Assembly (NCBI RefSeq): GCF_013112245.1
Contig: NZ_WVRN01000001.1
Location: forward strand, 810,501 to 874,500
Reading direction: 5' to 3'
Length of the DNA stretch: 64,000 nt
DNA from: Ruegeria sp. HKCCD4315
GTDB taxonomy: Bacteria; Pseudomonadota; Alphaproteobacteria; Rhodobacterales; Rhodobacteraceae
The notes under the pieces are model-generated. The model saw only the letters and a list, made by a program, of their open reading frames with translations. It was not told where the DNA came from and ran no database searches. This document shows, in pieces, positions 1-8,790 of the stretch (positions within the stretch are counted from its first letter, which is position 1; the number at the start of each line of letters is the position of its first letter). The position numbers were made by a program, and so were the translations under genes.

Positions 1-705
1 GACCTCGACCCAGTCCTGATTGAGGCGATAGACAGCTTTGCCTTCCAGCACATAAAGCCCGTGCTCCATCACATGGGTCTCGGCAAACGGGATGACCCCG
101 CCGGGTTCGAAATTGACGATGTTCACATGCATGTCATGGCGCAGGTCCTGAGGGTCGGCAAACCGCGTGGTCGACCAGCGGCCCTGTGTTCCCGGCATTT
201 CCACTGGTGTCACGTCTCGCTCGTTGGTTATGATCGGATCGGGCAAAGGCAGCCCGGGCACCGACTGATAGGCTTTGCGGACCCAATGGAACCGGGCGAC
301 TGCGTCACCCGTGTTGTGCAATGTCCAGTCGCTTCCTGGTGGAATATAGGCATAACCCCCTGTTTCCAATACATGTTTTTCGGCATTCAGGGTTAAGGTG
401 ACAGCCCCCTCGACCACAAAGAGAACGGCCTGGGCCTGCGCTTCGGTTTCAGGCTGGTCGCTGCCACCGCCGGGTTGTACCTCCATGATGTATTGCGAGA
501 ATGTCTCGGCGAATCCACTAAGCGGACGCGACAGAACCCACAGGCGCGTGCCTTCCCAGAAAGGTAGGGAACTGGTGACGATGTCGCGCATCGTGCCTTT
601 GGGGATGACCGCATAAGCGTCCGTGAACATAGCGCGGTCAGTCAACAGTTGGTCCTGACCGGGATGGCCCCCGGTCGGGGCAAAATAGGTTGGGTTGGTC
701 ATCAT
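1..705 (-). CDS. allE: (S)-ureidoglycine aminohydrolase-like bicupin, C-terminus cut by window edge
   Basis: The frame is open from an ATG at 705 to the left edge, giving 235 residues; the family is usually about 260-280, so only the end of the second cupin is missing. Two cupin barrels are visible. The second contains ETHVMEHG (E209, H211, H215), which has the Glu-x-His-x3-His spacing of the Mn-binding site in ureidoglycine aminohydrolases; the fourth ligand (Gln) would lie outside the window. The enzyme releases ammonia from (S)-ureidoglycine in purine/allantoin breakdown in the cytoplasm. The first of two tandem ATG codons is used here, with GAGG just upstream. Neighbouring ureide genes would lie to the left. 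A generic bicupin of another pathway is the alternative. Confidence 0.82.
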   Translation of the reverse strand, partial: MMTNPTYFAPTGGHPGQDQLLTDRAMFTDAYAVIPKGTMRDIVTSSLPFWEGTRLWVLSRPLSGFAETFSQYIMEVQPGGGSDQPETEAQAQAVLFVVEGAVTLTLNAEKHVLETGGYAYIPPGSDWTLHNTGDAVARFHWVRKAYQSVPGLPLPDPIITNERDVTPVEMPGTQGRWSTTRFADPQDLRHDMHVNIVNFEPGGVIPFAETHVMEHGLYVLEGKAVYRLNQDWVEV

Positions 706-876
706 GAGCCTCGGGGTCGTTTATACGGCACTATGAACGCAAAGACCGGGCGCAGATAGGTCCACCGGCGCGATAGGTTTGTTCGGGATAATTTGAAGGT
801 CGACGTCAGGGGCTTGGCCCGGCAGCGGCAGCGGTATATCCTTGGACACAAATGATTTCAGTTCTGTGAGGCCGCT

Positions 877-1233
877 ATGAAAGCCCAGTTTTTGCCCGCA
901 ATCGCCGCTTGTGGTTTTCTTTTGATGACCAGTTTGGCAGACGCCAAGCCACTGTCGCGAATCATTGCAGAGATGGGCTTGTCGCCTGCGGATTTCGAAG
1001 TGGTCAACGCAACCGCGAACACGATGCTGACCAGCGGTACGCCATCTGTTGGTCAGGAGCGGGCCTGGAAAAACGACGATACCGGATCGAAAGGCACGAT
1101 CCGGGTGCAAAATGTGCAGGGCAACTGCGTCAGCCTTCAACACATAATTCAGCCGGAAGGTGGGGATCAGAGCCGCGAGATCAGAACCCGCCGGTGCGAT
1201 GACGGCAATGGCAACTGGATTCTCACGCCCTGA
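877..1233 (+). CDS. Small exported protein, surface-antigen-like C-terminal half
   Basis: A 118-residue protein with a clear signal peptide (basic start, hydrophobic core, ADA-KP cleavage near residue 23). The mature part has a Trp-Asn-(x)-Asp-Thr-Gly-x-x-Gly pattern (around residues 69-75) and ends with a Cys-rich, Trp-containing tail (GNCVSL, RRCDDGNGNW). This resembles the C-terminal domain of the small RT0821/Lpp0805-type surface antigens seen in alphaproteobacteria. I cannot assign a biochemical role. GAGG sits 6 nt before the ATG. It stands alone between a divergent bicupin and a convergent dehydrogenase. The export prediction is firm, the family link tentative. Confidence 0.7.
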   Translation: MKAQFLPAIAACGFLLMTSLADAKPLSRIIAEMGLSPADFEVVNATANTMLTSGTPSVGQERAWKNDDTGSKGTIRVQNVQGNCVSLQHIIQPEGGDQSREIRTRRCDDGNGNWILTP

Positions 1234-1248
1234 TCTGCGGTACGGGCC

Positions 1249-2184
1249 TCAATAGCCCTGAGCCCGATCCACCTCATGCAGCAAGGGCGCGCCAGAGTTG
1301 AGCCGTTTAAAGTTCTCGGCAACATCTGAAAGCGCGTCACCCAGATGCCAGCCCGAGACGTGCGGTGTGATCGTCACGCCGGGATGGGCCCATAACGGGC
1401 TGTCCTGCGGCAGTGGTTCCACTGATGTAACGTCCAGCACGGCATGACCCGGTGTGCCTTTATCCAGCGCTTCGATCAGGGCGGCTTCGTCAATCAGATC
1501 CCCGCGCCCGGCGTTCAGCAACTGGCTACCGGGTTTCATCGTGGCCAGTGTTTTTGCGTCGAACAAACCAACCGTTTGAGGTGTCGACGGCAAAATCGCA
1601 CATACATGGTCGCATTGCCCCAAAAGGTCAGGCAGGGTGTCTTGCCCATGCAGACAGGTCACACCTTCTATGGATTTGGCTGTACGGCTCCAACCCATGA
1701 CCTGAAATCCGATGGCCCGCAGCATCAGGGCGGTGCGGGCACCGATATGGCCCAGACCCAGAACACCTACGACTGTGTCTGGTGTAAAGATCGGCTCTCG
1801 CGGCGACCACTCCGCCAGGGATTGGGCGGCCTCATGGAACGCCATATGCCGTTGTTGGCGCAGGATGTAAGCCACAAACCACTCGGCGATGCCTTGTGCA
1901 GGGGCATCCGGTTTCAGGCGCGCGATGCGGACATGGGCCGGAAGGTCTGGATGGCTGACAATGGTTTCCACGCCAGCCCCCAACTTCTGAACCAGTTTCA
2001 AGTTGGGCAGTCGCGCGGGGTGGTCGCTTTGCATGCCGACCAGCGCCAGCATCGTGATGTCTTCCGGGTTGCCAAGCGTTTGGGGCGTGCGGATATCTGC
2101 ATCAGGCGCTGTGGCCTTCAATTTGGCAGCAATTTCTTCATCGCCTATCCAATCGGACAACCCGGTTTCGATCAACAACGCCAT
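1249..2184 (-). CDS. ghrA: Glyoxylate/hydroxypyruvate reductase A (2-hydroxyacid dehydrogenase)
   Basis: 311 residues, matching the GhrA family (about 312). The Rossmann motif GLGHIG is at residues 143-148. The catalytic triad expected for D-2-hydroxyacid dehydrogenases is present: Arg227 in NAGRGDLID, Glu256 in DVTSVEPLP and His275 in TPHVSGW. The Trp at GWSRTAK follows the NADP-preferring pattern of GhrA. It reduces glyoxylate and hydroxypyruvate in the cytoplasm, linking photorespiratory-type and C1/serine metabolism. It is a single gene, convergent with the small exported protein and divergent from the acyl-CoA dehydrogenase. Exact substrate preference within the 2-hydroxyacid family is inferred. 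Confidence 0.88.
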   Translation of the reverse strand: MALLIETGLSDWIGDEEIAAKLKATAPDADIRTPQTLGNPEDITMLALVGMQSDHPARLPNLKLVQKLGAGVETIVSHPDLPAHVRIARLKPDAPAQGIAEWFVAYILRQQRHMAFHEAAQSLAEWSPREPIFTPDTVVGVLGLGHIGARTALMLRAIGFQVMGWSRTAKSIEGVTCLHGQDTLPDLLGQCDHVCAILPSTPQTVGLFDAKTLATMKPGSQLLNAGRGDLIDEAALIEALDKGTPGHAVLDVTSVEPLPQDSPLWAHPGVTITPHVSGWHLGDALSDVAENFKRLNSGAPLLHEVDRAQGY

Positions 2185-2309
2185 GCGCGGCTCCTGCGTA
2201 GAATTTGGTGTGGTGACGTCCCGTCACTGTGGTGGACAGGCTCGGGGCAGTTAAGCCATCCTTGCAGCAAAAGTATAGCCCGGTTCCGACGCCTGAGGAG
2301 GATGTTTCC

Positions 2310-3545
2310 GTGAACATGTCATTTACCCTGCGCGAGGAAAACCGCGTTCTTCTGGAACGTGTTTCGGAAATGATCCGGGATGAGATCATGCCGCTGGAGG
2401 AAGAATACCACGCGGAAATCGACAAGGGCGACCGCTGGCAGTACACACAGCGCCAAGCCGAAATTCTTGAAGGGCTGAAGGCCAAGGCCAAGGCAGCGGG
2501 GCTGTGGAATTTCTGGCTGACCGACAGCGACAAGGGGTTTGGCCTGACCACCGTGGAATACGCCTATTTCGCCGAAGAAATGGGCAAGACCCCGCTTGGG
2601 GCCGAAGTGTTCAACTGCTCGGCCCCGGATACCGGCAACATGGAAGTTTTCGAGCGCTACGGTTCCGCGAAGATGAAGGAAAAATGGCTGAAACCACTGC
2701 TCGAAGGTGAAATCCGATCTGCCTATCTGATGACCGAACCTGACGTGGCCTCTTCTGACGCAACCAATGTGTCGATGTCCTGTGTTCGGGACGGGGATGA
2801 CTATGTCCTAAATGGTGAAAAATGGTGGTCTTCGGGCGCGGGCGACCCGCGATGCAAGGTTTATATCGTCATGGTCAAAACCGGCGGCGATGAACAACCC
2901 AAACACAAGCGTCAGTCGATGATTGTGGTGCCTGCGGATGCAGAAGGGATCGAAGTTCTGCGCCCCATGCAGGTCTATGGCCACGATGATGCACCTCACG
3001 GCCACATGCATATCCGGTTCACCAACGTTCGCGTTCCGGCCGAAAACATCCTGCTGGGCGAAGGGCGCGGGTTCGAGATTGCGCAAGGTCGCCTTGGGCC
3101 GGGCCGCATCCACCACTGTATGCGCGCCATCGGGCAGGCCGAAAGTGCGCTGGAGCAGATGTGCAAACGATCGCTGCAACGCGAGGCGTTTGGCAAGAAA
3201 CTGGCGCAGCTTGGGGCCAATTACGACATCATTGCCGAATGCCGGATGGAGATCGAAATGGCCCGGCTGCTGTGCCTGAAAGCCGCTTGGTACATGGATC
3301 AGGGCGACGCGCGGGCAGCCGCTCCTTGGATCAGCCAGATCAAGGTCGTCGCACCACAAGTTGCGCTGAAGGTGATCGACGAAGCAGTGCAGATGTTCGG
3401 TGCGCAGGGCATCAGTCAGGATACACCACTTGCGACGGCCTGGACCCATGTGCGGACCCTGCGATTGGCCGATGGGCCAGATGCGGTGCATCGCCGTCAG
3501 GTGGCGCGGGCCGAGCTAAAGAAATACACGCAGGAAAAGATCTGA
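2310..3545 (+). CDS. Acyl-CoA dehydrogenase (ACAD10/11-like)
   Basis: About 411 residues with the three-part ACAD fold: helical N-terminus, central beta domain (YLMTEPDVASSDATN, NGEKWWSSGA) and C-terminal helical domain ending in RTLRLADGPDAVHRRQ. The C-terminal LADGPD-VH motif is typical of the ACAD10/11-like branch, where an Asp acts as catalytic base. It oxidises acyl-CoA to enoyl-CoA with FAD; chain length is unknown. I chose GTG 2310 because GAGGAGG (2295-2301) is 8 nt upstream; ATG 2316, two codons later, is the alternative. It is followed after 8 nt by a thioesterase, suggesting a two-gene operon for acyl-CoA turnover. Confidence 0.9.
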   Translation: MNMSFTLREENRVLLERVSEMIRDEIMPLEEEYHAEIDKGDRWQYTQRQAEILEGLKAKAKAAGLWNFWLTDSDKGFGLTTVEYAYFAEEMGKTPLGAEVFNCSAPDTGNMEVFERYGSAKMKEKWLKPLLEGEIRSAYLMTEPDVASSDATNVSMSCVRDGDDYVLNGEKWWSSGAGDPRCKVYIVMVKTGGDEQPKHKRQSMIVVPADAEGIEVLRPMQVYGHDDAPHGHMHIRFTNVRVPAENILLGEGRGFEIAQGRLGPGRIHHCMRAIGQAESALEQMCKRSLQREAFGKKLAQLGANYDIIAECRMEIEMARLLCLKAAWYMDQGDARAAAPWISQIKVVAPQVALKVIDEAVQMFGAQGISQDTPLATAWTHVRTLRLADGPDAVHRRQVARAELKKYTQEKI

Positions 3546-3553
3546 GGGGGCCT

Positions 3554-4360
3554 ATGGCAGCAGCGCTCGATTTCGCCGACAAAGCCTATTTTAGTCAACG
3601 AGAAAACGGGGCATTTGTCGGCAACGATCCCGCACGTGGCCCGTGGTCTGCTGATCACTGCCATGCGGGGCCTGTGAGTGGTCTGATCGTGCGGGCGGCG
3701 GAAACCGAAGTCGGCCCGGAAAAGATGCTGACCCGTCTGACCGTCGACCTGTTACGCCCTTTACCGCTGGCCGGTTTGCGGGTTGCGGCAGAAACAACGC
3801 GCCACACCAAGACGTTGGCGACCACGCGCGTTACGGTTCACGATTTGAACGACGCGCTATGTGCAACGGCCTCGACCATGCATCTGGTGCGTCGCGATCT
3901 TGGATCGGTTGCAAATGTCGAAAGCACCGCCCCTCGGATCGAGGATGCCGTCGACGGCCCGTTTCCAATTGGCGAGATTCGCCACGAGTTGCCCGGTTTT
4001 GCCCATTACAGCGATATTCGGTACCCGAAAGGCGGCAGGCAGGGGGCCGGACCCAAAACGGTTTGGATGCGGACACCGCGACTTTTGCAGGGTGAGGTAC
4101 AATCGCCCATTCAGGCCCTGTGTCCGTTGGCAGATTGCGGCAATGGCATCTCATGGAACGCGCCAACCTCGGAAATGGGATTCATGAATACCGACCTGAC
4201 AGTGAACATCCATCGAGAGCCGGTTTCCGATTGGTTGGCCTCAGACTCTGTCTCGCATTGGCAGCCGTCAGGTATCGGGATGTCACAGTCGGTGTTGTAT
4301 GACACGCAAGGTCCGGTTGGAACCGCATTGCAAACACTGGTTTTGTTCCCGCCCGGCTGA
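3554..4360 (+). CDS. Acyl-CoA thioesterase family protein (double hot-dog, TesB-like)
   Basis: 268 residues. The N-terminal half has the hot-dog layout of TesB-like thioesterases (HCHAGPVSGLIVRAAE, then LTVDLLRPLPLAGLRV), and the C-terminal half ends with DTQGPVGTALQTLVLF, the usual last strand of the second hot-dog. It is expected to hydrolyse acyl-CoA or to bind it. The ATG at 3554 is preceded by GAGGGGG immediately after the dehydrogenase stop. Tight spacing with the acyl-CoA dehydrogenase argues for one transcript and a shared substrate. Catalytic activity is inferred from the family; no single catalytic residue can be assigned safely. Confidence 0.78.
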   Translation: MAAALDFADKAYFSQRENGAFVGNDPARGPWSADHCHAGPVSGLIVRAAETEVGPEKMLTRLTVDLLRPLPLAGLRVAAETTRHTKTLATTRVTVHDLNDALCATASTMHLVRRDLGSVANVESTAPRIEDAVDGPFPIGEIRHELPGFAHYSDIRYPKGGRQGAGPKTVWMRTPRLLQGEVQSPIQALCPLADCGNGISWNAPTSEMGFMNTDLTVNIHREPVSDWLASDSVSHWQPSGIGMSQSVLYDTQGPVGTALQTLVLFPPG

Positions 4361-4432
4361 CACTCGGCCGGTTTTTGCATCCTGACTGTAAAAGCCGTTG
4401 CCGCCGCAGATCGGCAGACCTATCTTGCAATC

Positions 4433-5080
4433 ATGCGTTGGATGCTTGCCGCTATAACCTGTTGCCTGCCTATCCCGGCCTTGGCTCACCCGCACGTCTT
4501 TATCGACACTGGGCTTGAGTTCATCGTGGATGAAAGTGGTAACTTGACTCATGTCCGAGTGACCTGGGCCTATGATGAGCTGTTTTCCTTACTGCAACTG
4601 GAAGACATGCGGCTGGATCAGGACGGTGATGGCGCGCTGACCGAAGGCGAAGAAGCGATCCTTACCGGGTTCGATGCGCAATGGATCGAAGGGTATAACG
4701 GCGATCTGGTTGTTACGGCCGGAGGAGTGCAAGTTGACCTTTCGGGCCCGATGTCTCCTCATGCCACAACCGAAGATGGCCGCATCGTCACAACGCATCT
4801 GCGCGCGGTCGAAGGGGGTTCAGTGCCCGCCAGCGCCTTGTCGGCGAAGGCGTTCGATGAGACCTATTACACAGCCTACGAAGTGACACGCCCTGTCATC
4901 GTCACAGGCCCCGCTACCTGCCAGATGGAACGTTTCGATCCGGATATTGACGGTCAATTGGCCCAGATGCAGGCGTTTCTGTTAACGCTGGATGCAGATT
5001 ACGACCTTGAGGAAAACGACATTCCTCTGGTCGGAGAGAACTTTGCCACCGAGATTCGCATTTCATGTCCCGCTACCTGA
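4433..5080 (+). CDS. DUF1007 family periplasmic protein (metal-transport partner)
   Basis: 215 residues with a signal peptide (about residues 1-18, PALA-HPHVF). The mature N-terminus HPHVFIDT is the hallmark of DUF1007, a family found beside NicO/ZnuA-type metal systems. Residues 62-73 (DQDGDGALTEGE) form a textbook EF-hand loop, D-x-D-x-D-G-x5-E. The last 16 nt overlap the start of the NicO gene, so the two are almost certainly translated together. The role is probably periplasmic metal handling for the exporter; the exact function of DUF1007 is not established. Confidence 0.85.
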   Translation: MRWMLAAITCCLPIPALAHPHVFIDTGLEFIVDESGNLTHVRVTWAYDELFSLLQLEDMRLDQDGDGALTEGEEAILTGFDAQWIEGYNGDLVVTAGGVQVDLSGPMSPHATTEDGRIVTTHLRAVEGGSVPASALSAKAFDETYYTAYEVTRPVIVTGPATCQMERFDPDIDGQLAQMQAFLLTLDADYDLEENDIPLVGENFATEIRISCPAT

Positions 5081-6051
5081 TAGTTCCGGTTGCCCTTGCC
5101 TGTGGACTGCTGCTTTGGTTCTGGGGCAGTGGCGGGTTTGACTCTCTTGCAGCCTGGGCGGCGGGTGAGCAACGCGAGTTTCAGAACCAGATCGCCCGCT
5201 CGCTGCGCGCCGCACGCGCCGAGCAGCCGCAGGCCGTTGCCACGCTGCTGACCGTATGTTTTGCCTATGGCTTCTTTCATGCCATCGGCCCGGGTCACGG
5301 TAAGGTTCTGATCGGCGGGTACGGGCTGGGTCGGCGCGTGGCTTTCTGGCGGCTGTCAGCGATCAGCGTGCTGTCCAGCCTGGGACAGGCCGTAACGGCC
5401 ATCGTTCTGGTCTATGCCGGGGTATTGGTGTTTCAGATGTCCCGCCAAAGCCTTGTCGGCGCGACCGAGCAGGTCATGGCCCCCATAAGCTATGGCGCGA
5501 TTGCTTTGATCGGGTTGTGGCTGGTGTTCCGTGCTTTGCGCAGTTTTGCGCGGCGGCAAAAAAGCCAACCGGCGCATGATCATGACCATGCTCACGATCA
5601 CCACGCCAACGCGCACCAACACGATCACGACCATCATCATGACCACCACGATCATGCGCATCACCATCACCATGATGACGATGTCTGCTCGGATTGTGGC
5701 CATCGGCATGGACCAACGGCGGAAGAGGTCGCAAATGTGGGCACACTGCGCGAGGCTATGATCCTGATCGCTGGTATTGCCGCGCGGCCCTGTACGGGTG
5801 CTTTGTTCGTGCTGATCCTGACCTGGCAGATGGGCATCGCAATGGTTGGTGTCGCCGGGGCTTTTGCTATGGCGCTGGGCACGGCTACAGTCACAACGCT
5901 GGTCGGCTGGACATCTTTCGGCCTGCGCGGTGGGTTGTTGGCTTCAGCCTCGGCCACACGCTTTGCGTCCGTGCTGGCCCCAACCATCGAACTGGTCGCG
6001 GGGCTTGTCATTGCAGTGATTGCCGGTGGTCTGCTGATGCGCGCGATTTAG
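5065..6051 (+). CDS. NicO-family nickel/cobalt exporter with histidine-rich loop
   Basis: 328 residues, mostly membrane-spanning: an N-terminal anchor, then [18 protein letters not shown] (about residues 72-89), the NicO/RcnA signature, and a second conserved block [16 protein letters not shown] near residue 244. Between the transmembrane halves, residues 171-215 form a loop that is almost entirely His and Asp and ends with CSDCGHRHG, an obvious metal-binding region. It should move Ni2+/Co2+ across the inner membrane. It overlaps the DUF1007 gene upstream by 16 nt, and its 3' end overlaps the stop of the convergent truA by 4 nt. Direction (export) is inferred from the RcnA-like branch. Confidence 0.88.
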   Translation: MSRYLIVPVALACGLLLWFWGSGGFDSLAAWAAGEQREFQNQIARSLRAARAEQPQAVATLLTVCFAYGFFHAIGPGHGKVLIGGYGLGRRVAFWRLSAISVLSSLGQAVTAIVLVYAGVLVFQMSRQSLVGATEQVMAPISYGAIALIGLWLVFRALRSFARRQKSQPAHDHDHAHDHHANAHQHDHDHHHDHHDHAHHHHHDDDVCSDCGHRHGPTAEEVANVGTLREAMILIAGIAARPCTGALFVLILTWQMGIAMVGVAGAFAMALGTATVTTLVGWTSFGLRGGLLASASATRFASVLAPTIELVAGLVIAVIAGGLLMRAI

Positions 6052-6815
6052 TCGAAAACCGGTTTAGGGTAACCGACCCGCGCCAGATACAGCCCCTGCG
6101 GCGGGCAGACCGGCCCACAAGCCGCACGGTCAGCAGCGTTCAATGCGTCGCGCACATCCTCGGGCGTCCAGGCACCGGCGCCGACACGTTCCAAAGTGCC
6201 CACGAAACTGCGGACCTGGTTGTGCAGGAAAGATCGGGCGCGCACGTGGAAATGGATCTCGGGGCCGGAAAAACCCGGAACCTGCTCGACCCGCAGCTCA
6301 TCCAGAGTTTTAACAGGGCTCGCCGCTTGACAGATCGAAGACCGGAACGTGGTGAAATCATGCCGTCCCAGCAGCATGTTTGCCCCGTCCTGTATCGCAT
6401 CAACATCCAACTGATGGTTGATCTGCCAGACCTGCCCCCGGTCATGCGTTGCCGGGGCGCGGCGCATCAGGATGCGGAACAGATATTGCCGTTCAACCGC
6501 TGAAAAGCGTGCATGCCAATCCTCATCGACCCGAGCGGCCTTCACAATCGCCACAGGCTGCGGTTTGAGGTGATAGTTCAGCGCCTCGGACAGGCGAAAC
6601 GGGTCCCAGTCCTTGGCCATGTCGCAATGGGCAACCTGACCAAGCGCGTGAACCCCGGCATCGGTGCGACCTGCGGCGGCGATTGTATGCGCACCCGGCT
6701 GAATACGCGACAGAGCCTCTTCAATGGCCCCCTGAACGGACGGCTGATCCTTTTGCCGCTGCCATCCGGCAAACGGTTCCCCTTGGTATTCGACTTTTAA
6801 CGCATATCTGGGCAT
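6048..6815 (-). CDS. truA: tRNA pseudouridine synthase A
   Basis: 255 residues, normal length for TruA. The catalytic Asp52 lies in [15 protein letters not shown], and the C-terminal [15 protein letters not shown] block is also characteristic. It isomerises uridines 38-40 in the anticodon stem-loop of tRNAs. It begins at an ATG at 6815 with the standard [12 protein letters not shown] start, and its stop overlaps the convergent NicO gene by 4 nt. A short divergent region (about 100 nt) separates it from the ycjX gene. Confidence 0.96.
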   Translation of the reverse strand: MPRYALKVEYQGEPFAGWQRQKDQPSVQGAIEEALSRIQPGAHTIAAAGRTDAGVHALGQVAHCDMAKDWDPFRLSEALNYHLKPQPVAIVKAARVDEDWHARFSAVERQYLFRILMRRAPATHDRGQVWQINHQLDVDAIQDGANMLLGRHDFTTFRSSICQAASPVKTLDELRVEQVPGFSGPEIHFHVRARSFLHNQVRSFVGTLERVGAGAWTPEDVRDALNAADRAACGPVCPPQGLYLARVGYPKPVFD

Positions 6816-6922
6816 GCGCCGCTGGTAGCGCGCGAGGCCGGAACGGGCAAGGGGGCGAAAGCGCTGGTATGTGCCGCACCCTCTACCTATCTTGGGTAAA
6901 ACGATAATTGCGGGGCGACAGT

Positions 6923-8338
6923 TTGGTCATCTCATCACTGGCAGACAGTCTTGTGCGTGGCGTCGAAACCATCGGCGATACCGTGTCCGAGACGTTTTTC
7001 GAGCCGGTCATCCGTCTGGGTGTCACCGGGCTGGCGCGATCGGGCAAGACGGTTTTCATCACCTCGCTGGTGGCAAACCTGTTGGATCGGGGCCGCATGA
7101 CCGGCCTGACCGCGCAGCAAGAAGGGCGGATCAACGCCGCCTATTTGCAACCGCAGCCGGACGATACGGTGCCCCGGTTCGACTATGAAACCCACCTGTC
7201 CGCTCTGACCGGCCCCACGCCAAATTGGCCCGACAGCACCCGCGCTGTGTCCGAATTGCGTTTGTCGTTCAAGGCGCGCCCCGCAGGGTTACTTGCCGGG
7301 TTGCAGGGGCCGCGAACAGTGCATTTGGACATCGTGGACTATCCCGGTGAGTGGCTGCTGGATCTGGCTTTGCTGGACAAATCTTACGAAGATTGGTCGC
7401 AAGAAACACTGACTCGCATCGAGACCCGTGCCGAGGCAGCCGAGTATCTGGCGCAGGTCAAGGCCACAGACCCGTCTGGTGCGCATGACGAGCCGACAGC
7501 GCAAGCTCTGGCGTCATCGTTCACGGCTTATCTCAATCAGGCGCGTGAAGCTGGTTTTTATGACTGCACCCCGGGGCGTTTCTTGTTGCCGGGTGATCTG
7601 GCGGGCTCACCGGTGCTGACCTTTGCGCCTTTGGTTCTGTCCGGACCATCACGCCGTAAAACTCTTCAGCGTGAGATGGAGCGGCGATTTGAGGCTTATA
7701 AGTCTCAAGTGGTGAAACCCTTTTTTCGCGACCACTTTTCGCGCATCGACCGGCAGGTGGTTTTGGTCGACGCGCTGGGCGCGATCCACAAAGGCCCGCA
7801 GGCGGTTGAGGATATGCGCCGCGCGATGGCCGATATCCTGTCGGCTTTTCGTCCGGGCAGGAACGCGTGGCTCAGCCAGTTGCTGTTGGGCAAGCGGGTC
7901 GAACGCATCCTGTTTGCGGCGACTAAAGCCGACCATTTGCACCACACACAACATCCCCGCATGACGGCGATCATCGAAGCGTTGACACGCGAGGCACGAG
8001 ACCGGGCGAATTTCGCAGGGGCGCAAACGGCAGCTCTGTCGTTGGCTTCGTTGCGCGCTACGACAGAAGAGATGCGCCGTCACAATGGGGTGGAATTGCC
8101 ATGTGTGAGGGGCACTCTGTTGGACAGCGGGAAACAGGCTGCGTTCTATCCCGGCGAATTGCCTGAAGACCCAGCGCATCTTTTGGGTCCGGCCCGAAAT
8201 GGGGCGGACAGTTGGTTGGATGAGGATTATGGGTTCATGGCATTTGCACCCGCGCATCTGACCCTGAAACCAGGCGATGGACCGCCGCATATCCGCTTGG
8301 ATCGCGCAGCTCAGTTTCTGATCGGAGACAGGTTGTGA
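6923..8338 (+). CDS. YcjX-like P-loop protein (DUF463)
   Basis: About 471 residues. The N-terminal P-loop GLARSGKT is near residues 36-43, followed by [18 protein letters not shown], the DUF463/YcjX signature. The family is a stress-associated putative GTPase/ATPase of unknown target, usually next to a YcjF-type membrane protein, as here. No good ATG exists; I place the start at TTG 6923 (MVISSLADS) with a weak GGGG upstream. TTG 6908, five codons earlier, is possible. Its stop overlaps the GTG of the following acetyltransferase (GTGA), indicating coupled translation. Confidence 0.85.
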   Translation: MVISSLADSLVRGVETIGDTVSETFFEPVIRLGVTGLARSGKTVFITSLVANLLDRGRMTGLTAQQEGRINAAYLQPQPDDTVPRFDYETHLSALTGPTPNWPDSTRAVSELRLSFKARPAGLLAGLQGPRTVHLDIVDYPGEWLLDLALLDKSYEDWSQETLTRIETRAEAAEYLAQVKATDPSGAHDEPTAQALASSFTAYLNQAREAGFYDCTPGRFLLPGDLAGSPVLTFAPLVLSGPSRRKTLQREMERRFEAYKSQVVKPFFRDHFSRIDRQVVLVDALGAIHKGPQAVEDMRRAMADILSAFRPGRNAWLSQLLLGKRVERILFAATKADHLHHTQHPRMTAIIEALTREARDRANFAGAQTAALSLASLRATTEEMRRHNGVELPCVRGTLLDSGKQAAFYPGELPEDPAHLLGPARNGADSWLDEDYGFMAFAPAHLTLKPGDGPPHIRLDRAAQFLIGDRL

Positions 8339-8790
8339 CTGTTACCTTACGCCCTGCCCGTACCACAGATGCTGGTACCATCGGGACAATCCTGCACGGT
8401 TTCACCTTGGAAAACGACTGGATGCCAAATCTGCACAGTTGCGCTGAAACCATCGCCTTTTGCGGTAAAATGATCGATCAGGATTGGGTGACTGTTGCGG
8501 AAAGTGACGTGGGCGTGGTCGGGTTTCTGGCGCTCAACGGTACCGAAATCCACTCGCTTTATCTGGATGCACATGAACGAGGGCGAGGGATCGGGCGGCA
8601 ACTGCTGGACCACGCGAAATCTCGCCAAACCCGGCTTAGCTTGTATGCGTTTCAGGCCAACACAGGCGCTTGTAAATTTTACGAGCGCAACGGCTTTGCC
8701 GAAGCAGCGCGCAGCAATGGCGCGGAAAATGACGAAAACCTGCCGGACATTAGGTTTGTCTGGCGCAGCAAAGGTATGACCCATGGCTAA
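8335..8790 (+). CDS. GNAT family N-acetyltransferase
   Basis: 151 residues with the GNAT fold. The acetyl-CoA pyrophosphate loop is seen in LDAHERGRGIGRQLLDHA (R-G-x-G-I-G, around residues 80-97), and the C-terminal FYERNGFAEAARS block is typical of motif B. The substrate cannot be predicted. It starts at GTG 8335, overlapping the ycjX stop by 4 nt, and its 3' end overlaps the next ORF by 8 nt, so it is wedged inside a ycjX-ycjF pair and probably co-translated with both. Confidence 0.88.
   Translation: MTVTLRPARTTDAGTIGTILHGFTLENDWMPNLHSCAETIAFCGKMIDQDWVTVAESDVGVVGFLALNGTEIHSLYLDAHERGRGIGRQLLDHAKSRQTRLSLYAFQANTGACKFYERNGFAEAARSNGAENDENLPDIRFVWRSKGMTHG

Noticed and set aside
2229..2309. Longer N-terminus for the acyl-CoA dehydrogenase from GTG 2229
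   Set aside because: The extra 27 residues overlap the divergent promoter region and the only good ribosome site is at 2295-2301.
5356..5746. Met/Val- and His/Arg-rich antisense frames over the NicO histidine loop
   Set aside because: These are low-complexity reflections of the CAT/GAT-rich repeat encoding the His loop.
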